From NCBI GenBank assembly GCA_964020085.1, contig OZ026604.1, forward strand, positions 8,966,632-9,030,631: DNA of 64,000 nucleotides, given 5' to 3'. The notes below the pieces were generated by a model. The model saw only the letters and a program-made list of their open reading frames with translations, ran no database searches and was not told the DNA's origin. Numbering within the stretch: position 1 is the stretch's first letter; the number at the start of each line of letters is the position of its first letter. The stretch comes from Micromussa lordhowensis (Eukaryota; Cnidaria; Anthozoa; Scleractinia; Lobophylliidae). This document shows, piece after piece, positions 15,678 to 26,041 of the stretch. The position numbers and the translations under genes were made by a program.

Positions 15678-18294
15678 TATTACAAGATAATTTGGTTTTA
15701 TCAACTGGGTTGATAATGTGAATTGTCCACCGTAAAGAGATTCGAAAGCTGACGTTTCGAGCGTTAGCCCTTCGTCGGAGCGAGGGTTGACGACTATAGG
15801 GTTGATTGTGAAGTGGGAAAAGGTATTTTTACATTTCTTACAGTCGAAACAACCTGTGTGCTACAATTCTAATGTGGAGTACAGGACTGTAACGGAAATC
15901 CGTAAAGGTGTGCAAAGTGTGCTATCTTTTACTCTAGTAATGACGCAGTTCACTTTCTCTTTGAAGGCTCTTCGTAGCGGAGTACTGGATGTTATACCTC
16001 AGTCGTCATTTGATAACCTGACTGCGGAAGATTTTCGCCTGCTGTTGAATGGTTGTGGTGAAGTGAATGTACAGCAGCTGATAAGCTATACGTGTTTTAA
16101 TGACGAAACAGGAGGTATGTAGTGTCATAACGACCATTATTGTGAGGTGGTAGGGTTGTCCAAGGATGCACAGACCTTTTGGCTAAAGTGGTACTCTGTT
16201 CACGAAATACAAATTCATGTTTTCAACGAAATGCAAAGACAAGGTGCAAAGACAACTTTTACTTATGAAGATCACTTCTAGCTTTGCTAGATCATCAATG
16301 TGGTAATTAAAAAGAATTATCTTAAACACCCTCCCCAACCCAACCTCTATGCCGGTTGTAGAAAAAACCCGATCCGAAAGGGTGATTAGATGTGGTAAAT
16401 AACAATGTGAGACCCTATATATGAGATAAGGATATCTTGTTATTTATATCGCTTAGTTGTATATTTATATCGCTTAGTTGTACTGCTTGAATATTTCTTG
16501 TTGTGCGCTTTCGTGTTGCGCCATTTTACGCGCAACTTACCTCGTGTTAGTAATTGCTTTTCTCAAAGTTGTTCGTGACTTCTGGTCTTTGCTATTCTCA
16601 GGTGCTGGAGCTGAAAAGTTGCTCAAGTTTAAGAAGTGGTTCTGGTCTATAGTGGAAAAAATGAGCAACTCCGATAGACAGGACTTGGTGAGTGCTAAAA
16701 AAAAAAAAAACTATTATACTTTCACTTCGGTGTTTTGATTCCAGGTAGTTGCAGGGTTTGCTGTGCTCATGGAATTGCGGAAAAACGTCTGGAATACAAA
16801 TTTTTCCAAGGCCCCTGGAAAACTCATTGGAATTTCTTTTTTTTTTAAACCACGCGTTGGAAACTCCTTCAATTGTTTACAGTAGTTGTATTTAAGAAGC
16901 AAATTAAATCGCACTTATGAATGTTGCCATTAGACTAGTAAATTTCACCACCAGGAATTTTTACATTTGTACCCAAGAAAACTTCTAGAATTTCATAATA
17001 CCTGAGTAGTTTGAACCCTTTTGTTTACTATACAAGAAATCATTTGGACAATTTTGCAACAGTTATAATGTATTGAAATAATTGCGAAAATTAAAGAACA
17101 GCAGCAAATCAAAAAGCAAGTTAGGAAGAATGATTAGTGACAACTCTGGCAGGTCCATCAGCAAAACAAAAAAACACTGCACTAAAAGAATGGCGATAAG
17201 TAAAATATTCCAGAATATAGAGTGTGTGCACGTGACGTCATCAATTCTCAGACTGAAGAGCCACTAAAGCTTTTATCCTCATCAGGCATAAGAGGTACCA
17301 AATTTATACCTGTTTACAACTTTCTAGCTCAATGGCATCCTTCGTTTGGAAACTATCGCATTTTGAATTTCGAAGTTACGGCGTTGCGTGACATAACGCG
17401 AAGGTCGCGTTTGTCGAAAAATATCCACTTATGTCGTGATTTTTAGCCATTTTAGGAGTTCAAGTATCAGGAAAAGTGCTTTTGTAAATAGTTTTCGTTC
17501 GGTTCAGATAATCAGTCGACTAGATAGCCAAATTAAGTTCCAGGTGTTTACACTATATACTGGCCGCCATGTTGGAGGACTAAAAAGGTGGCGGCTCCAT
17601 ACTGGGCTCTGTAATTTTGTGCGGAAAATTTCGACGAATATCTCAACTTTGGGACAGCGCACACACCTTAAACTTAGGGAACTGTCTTCTTTATTTATCG
17701 TCTACAATATCACAATTTTTTGACTTTATCCGATGTATGGTTTTTGATTTTATTTTCTATTACGTGACAATGCAGACATACTATCGGCAAATAATGGTTT
17801 TGGAAAGTACAGTGAGTTTTAAAAGGCAGTACAATATTGAGAACAGCAATCGAACAACAGATAAGTATACCTAAAGGCAAAACCTGAACACCTGATGCAT
17901 AACAAAATTTTGGATTCAATTTGAGGTGTTGGATATGGGAGAAGGAGGTATGATTTTCGTTTGGACTTGAGGAATTCCAAATGAGTTTAACTGAAATCAG
18001 GTGTTATCTTGGTAGGCAGTCTTTGTTGGGTGTATGCAAATCAACTGCCATATTTTTTAACTGAATTTATTTTCTTTTAAGGTCTATTTCTGGACATCGA
18101 GTCCTGCCCTGCCTGCAAGCGAGGAAGGTTTTCAACCTAAACCATCTGTTACAGTGAAACCCGCTCATGACCATCAACTGCCTACAGCCAACACATGCAT
18201 TTCTCGCCTCTACATCCCTCTCTATTCTTCTCGAGCTATTCTCAAGAGCAAACTTCTCCTAGCCATCAAGACTAAGACCTTTGGATTTGTGTAG
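761..18294 (+). CDS. UBR5: E3 ubiquitin-protein ligase UBR5 (hyd/EDD), 3' half, 21 exons, 5' incomplete
   Basis: UBR5 is a very large nuclear and cytoplasmic HECT ubiquitin ligase that recognises N-degrons through a UBR box and PAM2-bearing proteins through its MLLE domain. Exons by reading: 761-907, 1692-1958, 2547-2697, 3172-3335, 3738-4119, 4867-5007, 5828-6050, 6814-7091, 7370-7692, 8035-8418, 10122-10414, 10997-11298, 11411-11633, 11962-12182, 12635-12765, 13077-13247, 14095-14179, 14636-14908, 15967-16114, 16602-16687, 18082-18294. All junctions are GT-AG and phases agree throughout, giving about 1,534 codons to a TAG stop. This matches the length of the animal protein from the UBR box to its C terminus. 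Landmarks include [48 protein letters not shown] and the C-terminal KTKTFGFV. Acidic tracts lie in the 4867-5007, 5828-6050 and 8035-8418 exons. No frameshift or stop was seen, so the gene looks functional. The N-terminal half is outside the window. Confidence 0.96.
1261..1553. repeat. Nested palindromic (foldback) repeat in a UBR5 intron
   Basis: The arms 1408-1475 and about 1485-1553 are near-complementary: AGGAAAATTCATTACCTGA at the left and TCAGGTAATGAATTTTCCT at the right. The apex is rich in TCGC/GCGA. An outer, weaker inverted pair sits at 1261-1282 and 1393-1410 (CCTTGTAGAATCGCATAAT against ATGCGATTCAAGG). It has no coding content and resembles a foldback MITE. Confidence 0.7.
1959..2546 (+). 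other. UBR5 intron, unremarkable
   Basis: This intron runs from a GTAAAG donor to a TTAG acceptor. No repeat or ORF with recognisable content was seen. Confidence 0.6.
2732..3110. repeat. Dispersed repeat beginning TAGCCTGCGTAGCA, in a UBR5 intron
   Basis: The block opens with TAGCCTGCGTAGCA at 2732-2745. The same sequence with one change bounds the 19,249-19,935 repeat as inverted termini, so this is probably the same family. Near 3085 it contains a second CAAGCGTTCCC like the one at 2743-2754, both in the same orientation. I could not identify a matching right terminus, so the right edge is approximate. Confidence 0.45.
4699..4845. repeat. Partial copy of the AAGGGGCT..CGG repeat family (UBR5 intron)
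   Basis: It starts AAGGGGCTCGGTCGCGG at 4699 and shares its body with 8783-8950, including ATTACCTTTAAATT-like and GACACGGATTACAAAC segments. It lacks the inverted right terminus seen in the longer copy, so it is truncated. Confidence 0.55.
6255..6600. repeat. Diverged internal repeat in a UBR5 intron
   Basis: Two related segments, about 6295-6335 and 6495-6575, share the pattern AAAGTGTC..TAG(T)GAGCTG.C.GCTTACG. The block ends in a TTAGCGGAGAGTTGACTG motif that echoes its start. It is noncoding and its family is unknown. Confidence 0.4.
8783..9015. mobile_element. MITE-like element with inverted ends in a UBR5 intron
   Basis: The left end is AAGGGGCTACGTCACGG (8783-8799). The right end is CCGTGACACAGCTCCTT (8999-9015), the reverse complement with about two changes. 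It has no coding capacity. A truncated relative is at 4699-4845. Sequence on both sides (8640-8780 and 9016-9590), with paired 'gatattTTAAA' segments, looks like a larger composite repeat, but I could not place its limits. Confidence 0.55.
9016..10121 (+). other. Remainder of a UBR5 intron
   Basis: This is AT-rich intron sequence up to the TTTTCAG acceptor at 10,121. The first ~570 bases look repeat-derived. I see nothing specific in the rest. Confidence 0.5.
12183..12634 (+). other. UBR5 intron, nothing recognised
   Basis: The intron runs from GTAAGT to CAG between the exon ending in the HALQP motif and the MLLE exon. No repeat or RNA gene was recognised. Confidence 0.6.
12635..12765 (+). 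other. UBR5: UBR5 MLLE (PABC) domain exon
   Basis: The exon encodes [20 protein letters not shown] followed by LLASED, the PAM2-peptide-binding MLLE signature shared with poly(A)-binding protein. HECT N-lobe sequence lies both upstream (exon 11411-11633, [14 protein letters not shown]) and downstream. This fits the known arrangement in which MLLE sits as an insertion in the UBR5 HECT N-lobe. Confidence 0.95.
13248..14094 (+). other. UBR5 intron with a C-rich run
   Basis: The intron contains an almost pure C run, interrupted by one A, at 13,512-13,531. Nothing else was recognised. It ends at a CAAG acceptor directly before the [10 protein letters not shown] exon. Confidence 0.6.
15700..15800. 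repeat. Dispersed repeat with GACGTTTCGAGCGTTAGCCC core (UBR5 intron)
   Basis: The core, at about 15,750-15,776, reads GACGTTTCGAGCGTTAGCCC and continues TTCGTC. Similar short blocks are, from memory, widespread in marine invertebrate genomes, but I see only one copy in this window. The surrounding intron (14,909-15,966) otherwise shows nothing identifiable. Confidence 0.4.
17335..17580. repeat. Dispersed repeat, last UBR5 intron; paralogue at 40,850-41,060
   Basis: Segments such as CGCATTTTGAATTTCGAAGT, GTATCAGGAAAAGTGCTT and CAGATAATCAGT..CTAGATAGCC are matched in order by the block just upstream of the DIRS-like element at 40,850-41,060. Both copies are + strand and noncoding. The rest of the intron (16,688-18,081) is AT-rich without recognised content. 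Confidence 0.6.
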
Positions 18295-19248
18295 ATGAGG
18301 ATTTCACCAGATGAGAATTTCGCCAGTTCTGTCCTGTCCAAGAGTCGAGAGGAGAGGTGGAACGAACAGTTGAACCAATGCGAACAAAATTTGAATCCAA
18401 GGAAACAAAACTGCTGTTTTTTTAACAGAGGTTAAGGATTGCGGATTGCTCACAATCAAGTCCAAGCCTTGTGTTGTTATTATAATTTTACGAAAAATTA
18501 AGATCTGCTCTCACTGCAAGGATCGTTGAAGAATTTCGCGCTACTTGACAGTTACGTACTTAGTCTTAAATAAATATTTCATGGAAGTGAAACTGCTACA
18601 ATTCGTTTTTAGCTTAAAATACTCGAACAATTCATGTGATAAACCCCTGGGCATACATATAGTTTAAAGTGTTTTTATGGCATTATTTGTTTTTATTCTT
18701 TTGGAAACAAAAAGGGGATAAGTACACCGTACGTGTGTACGTGTAACATCATGCAATACAAAATGAAAAAACGCTGTGACAGTGGCTTTCAAATGCTCAA
18801 TGATAATTTTAGATTGCTCTTATCACTTCGAAATATTAGTTCGAAATATTACACCCAGCTCAAGGAAATGTCCCTTATGTGGATAGCCCGTTCTTGATCA
18901 GGAGAAGCAAATCATGACACCTTCAGACAGCACATACCATATAGGTAATTCCTGGGAGTACACTATATCTAGAGACTATCCAGCTACTGTGGAGCTTGGA
19001 GCTGAATTACAAAATACTATTTCAATTGGAATCGAATTGTCAGTTAGACAATTCGTAAAGAAAAATATTTGCTTCCCTAGCTTTTTCTTCCGTTAGAACC
19101 ATTAGAAGGACTCCACACATGATCAAGCAAGTTAGCCATCCGTCCGTCCGTCAAACAGACAGACAGTTGGTCAGTCAGTGAACGATTCAGTCAGTCAACC
19201 AATCATGTACCCTAAACCTTATCAAGGATCAGTTGACCTTGTCAATCG
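18295..19248 (+). other. UBR5 3' UTR and downstream intergenic sequence
   Basis: A canonical AATAAA polyadenylation signal lies at 18,569-18,574, about 275 bases after the UBR5 stop codon, so the 3' UTR probably ends near 18.6 kb. Further on, 19,140-19,205 is a simple-sequence patch of GTCC and CAGT/CAGA units. No gene was seen. Confidence 0.6.
18569..18574 (+). terminator. Putative UBR5 polyadenylation signal AATAAA
   Basis: This is the first perfect AATAAA after the UBR5 stop codon, in an AT-rich context. It is assigned by position and consensus only, and cleavage could occur elsewhere. Confidence 0.45.
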
Positions 19249-19935
19249 TAGTCTGCGTAGCAGCCCGTTTCCTTTCCTTTTCCAGGCGGAGAGATCGGAC
19301 ACGCGAGCGAGCGAAAGAGCGTGCCTGACATAGTTCGACATATTTCGTGAACAACTATTGTGCACATCTATTGTACCGCCCGGCTGGTTGATTAAGCAAA
19401 CATGTTTATAAGTTGAACTGTCAAGTACAGTACGTTGCTTCTTATCACATGACAGATATCATATCTTCGTTCGGTTTTTTTTCAGTGACTGCCGTAGCTT
19501 TACTCCGAGAAAGCTGTACATTTTTACAGAGACGTCCGTTTCTTGCATTAATTTGATCGAGCTTACGTATTTCCATTTTCCAAACCTCGTTTTTCTTTAA
19601 CCGAACAACGACAGACGCAATTGTAGGAAGCCATATCATTATAAAAAGGAAGCGTATTTACGCCCAGTATTTGCTTTTAGCCAACTTTATCAAGTTCGTG
19701 CGGGGCGCTTATCAAAAATGATGTACCGGACGTTAATAATCATTGGTTCTTATGTGACAGTTGGCGCCCCAAGGGAGCGTGGCATGTTTGGGGGCCTTCG
19801 GTAAAATGGCTGGAATTGAATGCAGGCGTTTTCGTCGCTCACCTCACCCCCTCCCCCTGCTCCTTATTTTTCGCACTCGTTCGTCGTTTCTTTCCCTTCT
19901 CGTACTTTGTTTAGAAACGATTGCTACGCAGGCTA
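19249..19935. mobile_element. Nonautonomous DNA element with TAGYCTGCGTAGCA terminal inverted repeats
   Basis: The left terminus is TAGTCTGCGTAGCA (19,249-19,262) and the right terminus is TGCTACGCAGGCTA (19,922-19,935). These are inverted copies differing at one base. The interior is about 660 bp with no credible protein. A related left end occurs at 2,732. I cannot assign a superfamily or a clear target-site duplication. Confidence 0.55.
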
Positions 19936-21780
19936 TGTCAAGCGTCGCTGCATCACTTTTTAAGACCTTGATATACGCTTCCTTGGTGGTTTGGTATTCT
20001 ATTGCATTATTTTCTTGGAAAGAAATATTTCGATTGCAAGAGAGCAGAAATACTCGAGAAATGGTTGCAATATCCTATTTTCAACTAAAAATGCTTTGTG
20101 TTTAACCCAGTGTCTTTCAACCTCGTCGCCAGGCCCTTATCGAGTACAAGAAAAACTCGACTTTATCACATGTTCCTTGTCAATAGAATCAGGTTCCGTT
20201 CTCCACACGTCAAATGGAATGACACGTTCATTTCATTTCGCTTATGTTTATCCAAATGTTTCTGTACTTTGGTAAACAACTGGTACTCATACCCAAAGTA
20301 TGAACATAATCGACAAAAATTACAGACGTCATTTATTCATTGTTGTCATTCAGTTTGCTCATAGAGTGCTTTGATTTATACCTGCGAGTTTGCTCGTAGA
20401 GCACTTTGATTTACAGCTAGCGATCTAACGAACCACTGGAGCGATCTACTGACCATTTTAAACTTTTAATCCTTTTGTAAAAAATGTTCGAAGATATTTT
20501 TTGCTTTCTCTACATAGCCATAAATTCCGAACCATGAATGGCGTTACATAGGTCGCCACATTCAATGTTGTGATTGGCGTACGGCTTTCTCGTAAACAAG
20601 TCACGCCAGCGCCGTTTCCGGCAAGCAAACTTTGAGCCCAGAACATAGAGATTATTTCGAAATTATTACTTTATGTTTAAGATAATTTCACTAAAATAAA
20701 CTTTTTAAAAACTTTACCGATACTCTCCTCTTTTTTCCCTTTCACTTTCGTACGACGAGAGGCCTTTTCAAGCGCTTTTGAGTTGCCGTAAATCAGATCG
20801 AGAATCAGTTTCGATCGGTGACTGTTATGTCACGCAGTACGAAAACCCTCAAGGGAATCCAAGTCCCAGGCTCTATCTCCTTCAAAAAATTGCCAAAAGA
20901 AGCCTGGAGGATAGCTTCAAGCTTATTCAAAATGGCGGTTGAGTTTAGTTATGAAAAGTACACTTGTGGCGGAGAAAACAGTTCGCGTAGAGTGAGTGTT
21001 CGGTGCGAGCGATAATGAAAGCCGTGCACACAAAGATGAACAATTTTCGTTAAATTCAAGCATCTTTAAATGAAAAAACCGCAAGATATCCAAGTCGAAG
21101 AGAGCCTAATAATATGGAAATTGAAAGCACTTCATGTGGTCTTAAAGTTCCACATTGGGATGCTGATTCCACTCATTAGCAAGTTGAAGAAACTTTTAAA
21201 AAAAGAGTCAATGGTTTGCATGAAATTAAAAGGTTAGTATGGCGTATTCTTGTAAGTTTATATGCGATTCTTCAAAAGCAAAAACCGCAAGAATTATATT
21301 ATGTTCAACAACGAAACCACTTCCAAATTAAAGGTATTGGCACAACGAAAGAACTTTGGATTGGGACTGTGAAATTCAACCACCTTAATCTCTTCAGCGA
21401 TCAACTGAACGATAATTTCCATACATTTTCCTATAAATAAGAAGAGAGCACATGGCAGTGTTTCGTCACGCTTCGCGGGGGGTTACGGCTCGGAATTCCT
21501 GGCTATGAAATTACTCCTTTCTGAAGGCTTTAAACATCATGTTTAGCAAACGATCGATACAAACGTTAATAAATAGCTAAAATAAACGACCGAGTGCTTA
21601 AAGCGGAGTGGGCACCAACAATTAAAATTGGCAAAAAAAAAACAAAAATCCGTCTTAACTGATGGAGAATCCAGTGCTATGTTAACAAAGGAAGCGTAGA
21701 CTTGCAGGCAGACAGACAGACAAACAGACAGACATTGGCGTTTAGTTGGCGACCAAATGGTTAAAGATCCGCAGGGAAAA
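19936..21780. other. Intergenic sequence with minor simple repeats
   Basis: Two copies of a 26-base unit beginning GTTTGCTC lie at 20,353-20,378 and 20,388-20,413. A CAGA-rich patch lies at 21,706-21,734. Short ORFs exist on both strands but none resembles a known protein or has supporting signals. Confidence 0.45.
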
Positions 21781-21839
21781 GGAGAGGCTTGGGACAGAGT
21801 GGCATGGGGACATTATCCAGTACGTGCTTTTTGGCACAA

Positions 21840-22105
21840 GGTGTGATCACTCGATGGACAATTTCTACAACCATTAACTTTTGACACGTTTATTATTCCT
21901 GCTCTTTCTGTTTTACCAAAAATTATATAAAAGCTAATCAAAATAACTACAAAAATATTTCTTTCTCGCAGGTGCTAGAGATGAATGTTTCTCAAAAGTC
22001 AAGTAAAATATGAATGTAATGGATGTATCACTTTGCTATCTACCTAATGTTTCCTTTGTCGACTAATCTTGACAAAAAAGTTATATAAATTGTCTACATA
22101 AAATA
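21840..22105. repeat. Segmental-duplication block 1 (copy 1); paralogue 36,188-36,440
   Basis: The shared order is CACTC(G/A)ATGGACAATTTC, then TTTATTATTCCTGC, then CTAATCAAAATAACTACAA, then CGCAGGT and ATATGAATG(T/A)AATGGAT. The same order occurs at 36,188-36,440 in the same orientation. It is noncoding. Confidence 0.7.
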
Positions 22106-22792
22106 CTATATTTGAGGACTTCAGACAATAGTAATCGGTGTATCATTCCAAAACATTATTTCAAAGGAATGGGAGGGTTAAACTTTGTGCTAAGGTGCAA
22201 CTATGACACGAATTACGTTAACGACCTCCCGCTCCTCTATAAGAAGATACTAGAGTTCTTCAACGAATTAAAAACTCTATACTCGTACGATCAAAAACAG
22301 GAGTTAATATTGTTTAATAACAAAGATATATTGGTGGACAGGAAACCCATCTTCCTTAGTGAATGGTTTAGAAAGGGTATTGTATCGATTAATGAGCCAT
22401 TAAATGAAACTGGCAATGTTTTAACATTCCAGGAATTCCGTGATAAATATTCCTGTGAATCCAATATTTTACAGTATTATCATGTTGTTATTGCTAATCC
22501 GAAACGCTTACGGTTTCTAGCCAAATGCTCCGACACCATCAATAGATCATTCTTTACCCAAAATGATAATATCTTTTCTCTCAACGAATCGACACGAATT
22601 AATCTGTGCAAGGCTAAGTCAAAGGACTTCTATAACTTGTTTAACGTCAAGATTCACACCGAAGATCAAACAGGTCCTAAACGCTGGAGCGAAAACCTCT
22701 CTTTAATTAAATAAAGACGTGTGGACTGGCGAAGGGTGGTCGATGGCCTATGCTCCATTGGGAGCGACGGGCCTAAGTAAGTAAGTAAGAGT
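22106..22792 (+). mobile_element. LINE fragment, C-terminal region with 3' tail (5'-truncated)
   Basis: The 200-codon ORF at 22,112-22,714 carries the GGLNFVLRCNYDTNYVN motif and a following helical region. It closely parallels the segment at 61,545-61,960 downstream of an RT domain. The element ends in a short 3' UTR and a TAAG-repeat tail near 22,780. RT, endonuclease and the terminal CCHC finger are absent. It interrupts a duplicated block: flanking sequence on the left matches 36.4 kb and on the right matches 38.7 kb. It is a dead 5'-truncated insertion. Confidence 0.75.
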
Positions 22793-23345
22793 TCTGGAAA
22801 GGGTGAATGCCAACTCCTCAAAAGAAGATTTTCTCCCCAATACCGTAGCAATGCAGTAGCTATTAGCTGATCTCTCGCAGACAATTTGATGTGTCAACTG
22901 TTTCGCCAGGTTATTCAAGATTGCCGTAGCAACCGCATTTTGGCATGCAGGTCAAGCCAACTTCGGGCTTGTTTGACAGAAATCTTCGTTTTCTGAGTTT
23001 TCTCCAACATTGCAGAACTAGTGCCTTATGAACTTTTGACTTTCCAAAAAAATAGTGCAATCAATGATGGTGGATCCAATGATGTCATACTTATTAGCTG
23101 AGTGTTATCTATGAAACGTAAAAAGGTTTAGATATGTCTTACTACAACGAAAACCCAAGGAGTGTGGCATCCACCTCTTTGATAAATAAGCTCAAAGCAA
23201 TAAAACTTGCACTATTTTAACATTTTAACGTACTGATAGTATCCTTAGTGGAAGTCAAAGGCTGCGAACTGTTATAAATAGAGAGCAGCTTTAACAATTT
23301 TTGCTGAAATCAAAAACAGGTTTCTGAGGTAAGTTCACATTTGTG
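22793..23345. repeat. Segmental-duplication block 2 (copy 1); paralogue 38,690-39,550
   Basis: 22,830-22,985 (GCAATGCAGTAGCT, TCTCTCGCAGA, GCAGGTCAAGC) matches 38,735-38,890. 23,115-23,345 (ACTACAACGAAAACCCAAGG and GTGTGGCATCCACCTC) matches 39,245-39,545. In copy 2 a 171-bp foldback MITE sits between the two parts. There is no coding content. Confidence 0.75.
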
Positions 23346-24179
23346 AAAAAGAATACTGAAATAAAATTATATTTAATTCCAACCAATAACCCATTATAAG
23401 ATTGCTAGATACACAAATGCCTAGATCTTTAGAAAATAAGAGTTATCACTCGTTTCTCTATTCAAAAGTGAAAATTAGCAACTTTGAAAGAGATTGAAAT
23501 AAAAGTCATGGGTACAAATATTCATATTAAGTTTGTTATGAACACTGAATTTCGTCTTAGCATTGACAATCGCTTCTTTGAGCAAAGAGGTAGACCTCCA
23601 TACTAATGTATTCTGCTACCCTAGTTTTTGGGATCTCTCCTTTTTTATCCTTTGAATTGCACTTATGCTGCCATAACTTCAGGTCTTCCTGAATCGAGCT
23701 TTCTGAATCGGGCTCTAGAGAACTGACATGTACGTGGTAGTAGGTAAGGTTAATTAAAGGGTTTTTAAGTGATCGATGCGATTGGGACCTCCTGACCCAT
23801 AAGTGCTTTAAAGGAGAGTTTTTGCAGGAGCCCATCACTAGGAGTGTGCAGCTCCCATACTAAGCCTATGTCACGGCATTTTGACAGACCGGTCTATTTT
23901 TAGGCTTCTTTTCCCTCGAAAAAGGTCAGTTCCGGTCTACATGAGCGCGCATCGGTAAGGAAAAAATCTTTGTTTTTCCTTTGATAATCTTCCGGTGAAA
24001 TAATGACGTCAGTTGAAAATTAAGTCCATACTTGTGATTGGTCACTCAAGTTTCTGCGGGGATCTGAATTCGCGGAAAATTCAAACTAAAAATAGATCAG
24101 TCTGCGAAAACGCCGTGACGGGAATATGGGATAGTTGCATGTTCCTAGTAATGGACTCCTGATTTCAGTTATAGACAAC
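23346..24179. other. Intergenic, end of duplicated block plus unassigned sequence
   Basis: A short matched patch at 23,690-23,740 (TTCTGAATCGGG..AGA.AACTGACATG) pairs with 39,895-39,930. From 23,868 the sequence has paired TCACGGCATTTT and CGTGACGG segments that look like part of another MITE. No gene was seen. Confidence 0.45.
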
Positions 24180-25638
24180 TACACCGTTAATTGCAAATGT
24201 GTTTCCCAACTCACTCGGGCGCAAGGGGGCAAGGATAACAAAGTTCTACTATATCTTTAGACATGTTAGACCAGAAGACTGCATCTCGGGCAAAGCGAAG
24301 AGAATACTAGTGAGACAGGTGAATCTTGTGTAGCATGCTTGGTCGCAAAGAGTCAGAAACAATAGCTCGGGTTGACTGAAAACGAAGGCCATCTGCTATG
24401 CTAAGTTCATCTCTGAAGTGCCAGAATGGTTGGATCTGGGCAGGCAAGTGGTCTTTACTTGGTGGCTATCCAGGTATAATGTGGTGCTCGAGCAGCTGCA
24501 TGTTAGGGCATGAGGCTGTGGCCTCGCCCAGTTGGTCTCGAGTTGTGTCGGTGAGGCTTGAAGTTGGGTCAAAGTTGGCAATATGCGTCCTGAACACATG
24601 AAATATATCGAGGTCAGTGGATGCCGTGTAGATGTCCTGACAGGGAACTCTTGAAAGTGTGTCACCAAGGTGAAGAGAGATAACATTATAGTTGTAGCGC
24701 TGCAGGAACACTATCATTTCCTGTAGACGTTTTGGCGCTGCGGCTATGTCATTCTAAATGATTGATTGAAGGGTTTATGGTCTGTGTGAACCGTGATGTT
24801 TGACTTGCCGAGTAAGCAGTTGTCAAATTTGTTAAAGGCTTCCACGATGGCAAGGCATTTCTTTTAGATTTGGGCATACCGCTGTTTAGTTTGGATGAGG
24901 CTTTTGGACCTGTAAGCAACGAGCTGCAAGGAAACCTGATCGAAGATGTTGTCTGGCTGGACGTCACTGGGTTGGAGGAGGGCGGCTCCCAAGGTGTCCA
25001 CTTAAAAGACGACCGCGGTGTTCATATTGTAGTAAGCTAGGCAAGGTGCAGAGGTTTTAAGCGTTTTAATTTTGCCAAATGCCTGTTGGTGCTAGTCTGA
25101 CTACAAGAAGGGTGTGTCGTCCTTCGTAAGGTTTCGGAGGGGGTACCTGACGCTGCTCAGCGTCAGGGCAGAACTTTGTGAGGCAGTTAACTGTACCTAG
25201 GAATCGGCGGATGCCCGTTTTGTTCATTGGGGTGAGCATGTTCATGATGGCCCCGACAATGGAGGGGCTGGGTTTGAGACCTGGCGGTGATTGAGTGGAC
25301 CATGAAGGTAGCTTGGCGGACGAGGAAATTCATCTTGTCGGCATTGAGTTTCACTTGATGTTTCTCGAAACGTTAGCGCTGCTATGAGGTTGACGTCTTG
25401 GTTAATCCTTGCTTCTGCATCATTTGCGCTGCAACCCGGAACAAGGATATCATCAGCGATACTGATGATTGGAAAGCCTTCTAGGACCTAATCCGACGTT
25501 GCCATTCTTCAGAGGCTGAGAAAATACCAAATGGTAGTCTTGTGTAATGGCCCCATGGTGTGAACATTGTGGTCATGAGATATGATCGCAAGGTGAGGGG
25601 ATGTTCTGGAACGCTTCCATGAATGATAGTCAACCGCC

Positions 25639-25702
25639 GCCTGGTTAGCTCAGTTGGTAGAGCGCCCGTCTGCTGAGCGGGAGGTCGAGGGTTCGAGCCC
25701 CA

Positions 25703-25710
<8 letters not shown>
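25639..25710 (+). tRNA. tRNA-like SINE head (anticodon position reads GCT), not a functional tRNA
   Basis: The 72-nt cloverleaf has a 7-bp acceptor (GCCTGGT/ACCGGAC, one mismatch), a perfect D stem and a 5-bp anticodon stem CCCGT/GCGGG. The anticodon loop is CTGCTGA, so positions 34-36 are GCT. Its T stem pairs only three of five positions and it lacks the long variable arm of a Ser tRNA. It is a Pol III promoter module of a SINE. Confidence 0.5.
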
Positions 25711-25743
<33 letters not shown>

Positions 25744-26007
25744 TGTGCTGCCTTTGTAAATTCATCCGCAAATGGTTAGACGTTCAGGTCTTCTCGGATA
25801 AGGACTATAAACCGTAGGCCCCGTCTCCTGCATCTTCAATGTTACACGGTTAGCAGGGGACGTTAAAGAACCCACACACTTATCGAAAAGAGTAGGGCAC
25901 GTAGTTCCCGGTGTTGTGGTCTGGCCTTGTCTCATGGGTTGGTGCTTCACATAGGGTTAACCTCACTGCACCTTTCCCCCTTGGACAGAATTGTCCAAGA
26001 AAAATTG

Positions 26008-26041
26008 CTATGACTATGACTATGACTATGACTATGACTAC
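26008..26041 (+). repeat. CTATGA microsatellite, SINE tail
   Basis: About five tandem copies of the hexamer CTATGA form the 3' tail of the SINE. The tail is a typical end for tRNA SINEs copied by LINE machinery. Confidence 0.85.

Larger units (their letters stand above)
13077..18294 (+). other. UBR5: UBR5 HECT domain, main part, with catalytic Cys codon at 18196-18198
   Basis: Six exons encode the bulk of the HECT fold: the [18 protein letters not shown] entry strand, [69 protein letters not shown], and the C-lobe [20 protein letters not shown]. The C-lobe holds [16 protein letters not shown], in which the Cys is the ubiquitin-thioester nucleophile. The tail ends in FGFV-stop, as in metazoan UBR5. 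Nothing in the active-site region is missing. Confidence 0.95.
25639..26041 (+). mobile_element. tRNA-derived SINE inserted in the Gypsy relic
   Basis: The 5' head, 25,639-25,710, is tRNA-like with an A box (TAGCTCAGTTGG, 25,646-25,657) and a B box (GGTTCGAGCC, 25,690-25,699). It is followed by about 300 bp of unrelated body and a CTATGA-repeat tail at 26,008-26,041. Its + orientation is opposite to the Gypsy element it splits between the RT 'palm' and 'PFG' motifs. I did not find a convincing target-site duplication. Confidence 0.85.

Noticed and set aside
19761..20105. 114-codon + strand ORF
   Set aside because: It spans the right end of a MITE-like element and has no recognisable domain. 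It is considered chance.
25639..25710. Functional Ser(GCT) tRNA gene
   Set aside because: It has no long variable arm, only three T-stem pairs, and a SINE body and tail directly attached.
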